DNA of 5,428 nt from positions 1 through 5,428 of the forward strand of contig CALLYX010000121.1 in NCBI GenBank assembly GCA_937858775.1. The letters are read 5' to 3'. The stretch is from an uncultured bacterium. GTDB lineage: Bacteria; Auribacterota; Tritonobacteria; UBA1439. A program made the position numbers and the translations under genes. Positions 4,648 through 5,428 of the stretch are shown here, piece by piece. The notes beneath the pieces are model-generated. The model made no database searches and was not told the origin of the DNA. It saw nothing but the letters and a program-made list of their open reading frames with translations. The first letter of the stretch is position 1, and every line of letters starts with the position of its first letter.

Positions 4648-5426
4648 CTTCCGAGCGCCTTTCTCCTCGCCCCCGCCATGAGGCCGAGCAGGCCGAACGG
4701 GATACGCCTCCCGCAGAGGCGGAGGAACCACGCCGCGGCGCGGAGCCCCGCGGGGTCGCCGCTCTTCTTGTGCCGTATGTTGTGCCGGTGCATCCGGAAG
4801 AGTTCCTCGACCGCGATCTCTTCCATCTCCACATCGGCCGCGCGGAGCGCTTCCTCCCCCGCGGCCGTCCGGGCGATGACGACGGATCGCTTCCCGTGAC
4901 CCCACGCGTCCCCGACCGACAGATCGGCGAGCTCGCTCATGTAGTCGCCGCAGCCCGCGCAGCGCCCCGGGGCGAAGATCAGGTTGACCGCGTCGTAGCA
5001 ATACTTGGGGAAGAACCTCTCGGCCCCCGAGCGCGTCCGGACCAGGAAGCCCCCCGGATACGGCCCCCCGCGGTACCGGAGGGAGGCGACCTCCTCCTTC
5101 CGGACGCCCGCCTTTCCGAGCAGGAAGTCGGTGGCATCGGGCGTCATGTTGTAGCCGCAGAATAGGCCGACGATGAGGGCGATATTGCCGTGCCGGCCGG
5201 CCGCCATCCTCCGCCGGAGCGCCCGTACGTGGCATGGGAGGCCCACCACGGCGACGCGCCCGGCCTCCCCGCCGAGCGCCGCGAGAATCCTTCCCGTGTC
5301 GATGAGGACGTATTTGGATCCGCTCGCCTCGATGAGTTCGCCCCGCGTCCTGGCGAGCCGGACATCCGGGGCCCACGGCCGCTCCTTCTCCATCCCCACG
5401 ACGCACGCCGCGCCGCATCCCCCCCT
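4644..5426 (-). CDS. FrhB-family (F420 hydrogenase/dehydrogenase beta subunit-like) iron-sulfur flavoprotein, 5' end outside window
   Basis: There are 260 visible residues and the frame runs off the window edge. The first visible residues (GAACVVGMEKERPWAPDVRLARTRGELIEASGSKY) match the inside of the N-terminal FrhB domain, so the GTG at 5399 is internal and the gene starts beyond the window. The C-terminal FrhB/FdhB domain is clear: VGLPCHVRALRR (Cys65), LIVGLFCGYN (Cys90), SLRYRGGPYPGGF, then GRCAGCGDYMSELADLSVGDAWG (Cys156, Cys159). These four cysteines fit the [4Fe-4S] site of the family, which also binds FAD. In methanogens FrhB passes electrons to F420. In other bacteria, homologues are common in exopolysaccharide and O-antigen clusters, probably as redox enzymes on sugar precursors, and that role is more likely here. 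It is co-transcribed with the methyltransferase through a 4-base overlap. The exact reaction is unknown. Confidence 0.88.
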   Translation of the reverse strand, partial: RGGCGAACVVGMEKERPWAPDVRLARTRGELIEASGSKYVLIDTGRILAALGGEAGRVAVVGLPCHVRALRRRMAAGRHGNIALIVGLFCGYNMTPDATDFLLGKAGVRKEEVASLRYRGGPYPGGFLVRTRSGAERFFPKYCYDAVNLIFAPGRCAGCGDYMSELADLSVGDAWGHGKRSVVIARTAAGEEALRAADVEMEEIAVEELFRMHRHNIRHKKSGDPAGLRAAAWFLRLCGRRIPFGLLGLMAGARRKALGR

Positions 5427-5428
5427 CT

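Noticed and set aside
4648..5418. N-terminal extension of the methyltransferase frame to 512 codons
   Set aside because: The extra part is an arginine- and glycine-rich shadow of the FrhB-like gene, which has clear conserved motifs in another frame.

Overview
This is a GC-rich window of bacterial type. Genes are tightly packed, one operon has a 4-base stop/start overlap, and there are a Shine-Dalgarno site and a sigma-70-like promoter. It holds four protein genes: two secreted multidomain proteins on the + strand and a two-gene operon on the - strand converging on them. I see no RNA gene, CRISPR array, transposase or integrase. Thr-Pro-rich linkers joining jelly-roll and lamin-tail domains suit environmental, often uncultured, bacteria such as PVC/Omnitrophota-like or Aureabacteria-like lineages. 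That taxonomic guess is from memory of protein style and has low confidence.

Layout. Positions 3-677 (+) are the 3' end of a secreted protein: a jelly-roll domain, a TPT linker and a 32-residue C-terminal motif. Positions 678-1220 are a non-coding gap. Its first 200 bases are extremely GC-rich, with a hairpin and a G-quadruplex-type run. It changes sharply near 881 to AT-richer DNA with two overlapping perfect palindromes, a promoter (TTGACA, 17 bases, TATCTT; 1130-1158), a leader hairpin and a GAGGAG ribosome site. Positions 1221-3653 (+) encode an 810-residue secreted protein: signal peptide, ComEC-type metallo-beta-lactamase domain, TPT linker, lamin-tail domain, TPT linker, jelly-roll domain, TPT linker, and the same 32-residue C-terminal motif. 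Positions 3654-3879 are a convergent gap with three perfect inverted repeats. Positions 3880-4647 (-) encode a class I SAM-dependent methyltransferase. It overlaps by ATGA a FrhB-family iron-sulfur flavoprotein gene (4644-5426, -) whose 5' end lies beyond the window.

How they fit together. The two + strand proteins are built from the same parts and end with the same motif, so they probably share a fate at or outside the cell surface. The large one looks like an extracellular phosphodiesterase or nuclease carrying extra binding domains. The - strand pair resembles accessory genes of surface-polysaccharide clusters, but no glycosyltransferase is visible to confirm that. The most novel observation is the shared 32-residue C-terminus (20 of 32 positions identical, ending Gly-Trp-Arg-stop in both), which may be an undescribed C-terminal sorting or anchoring module.
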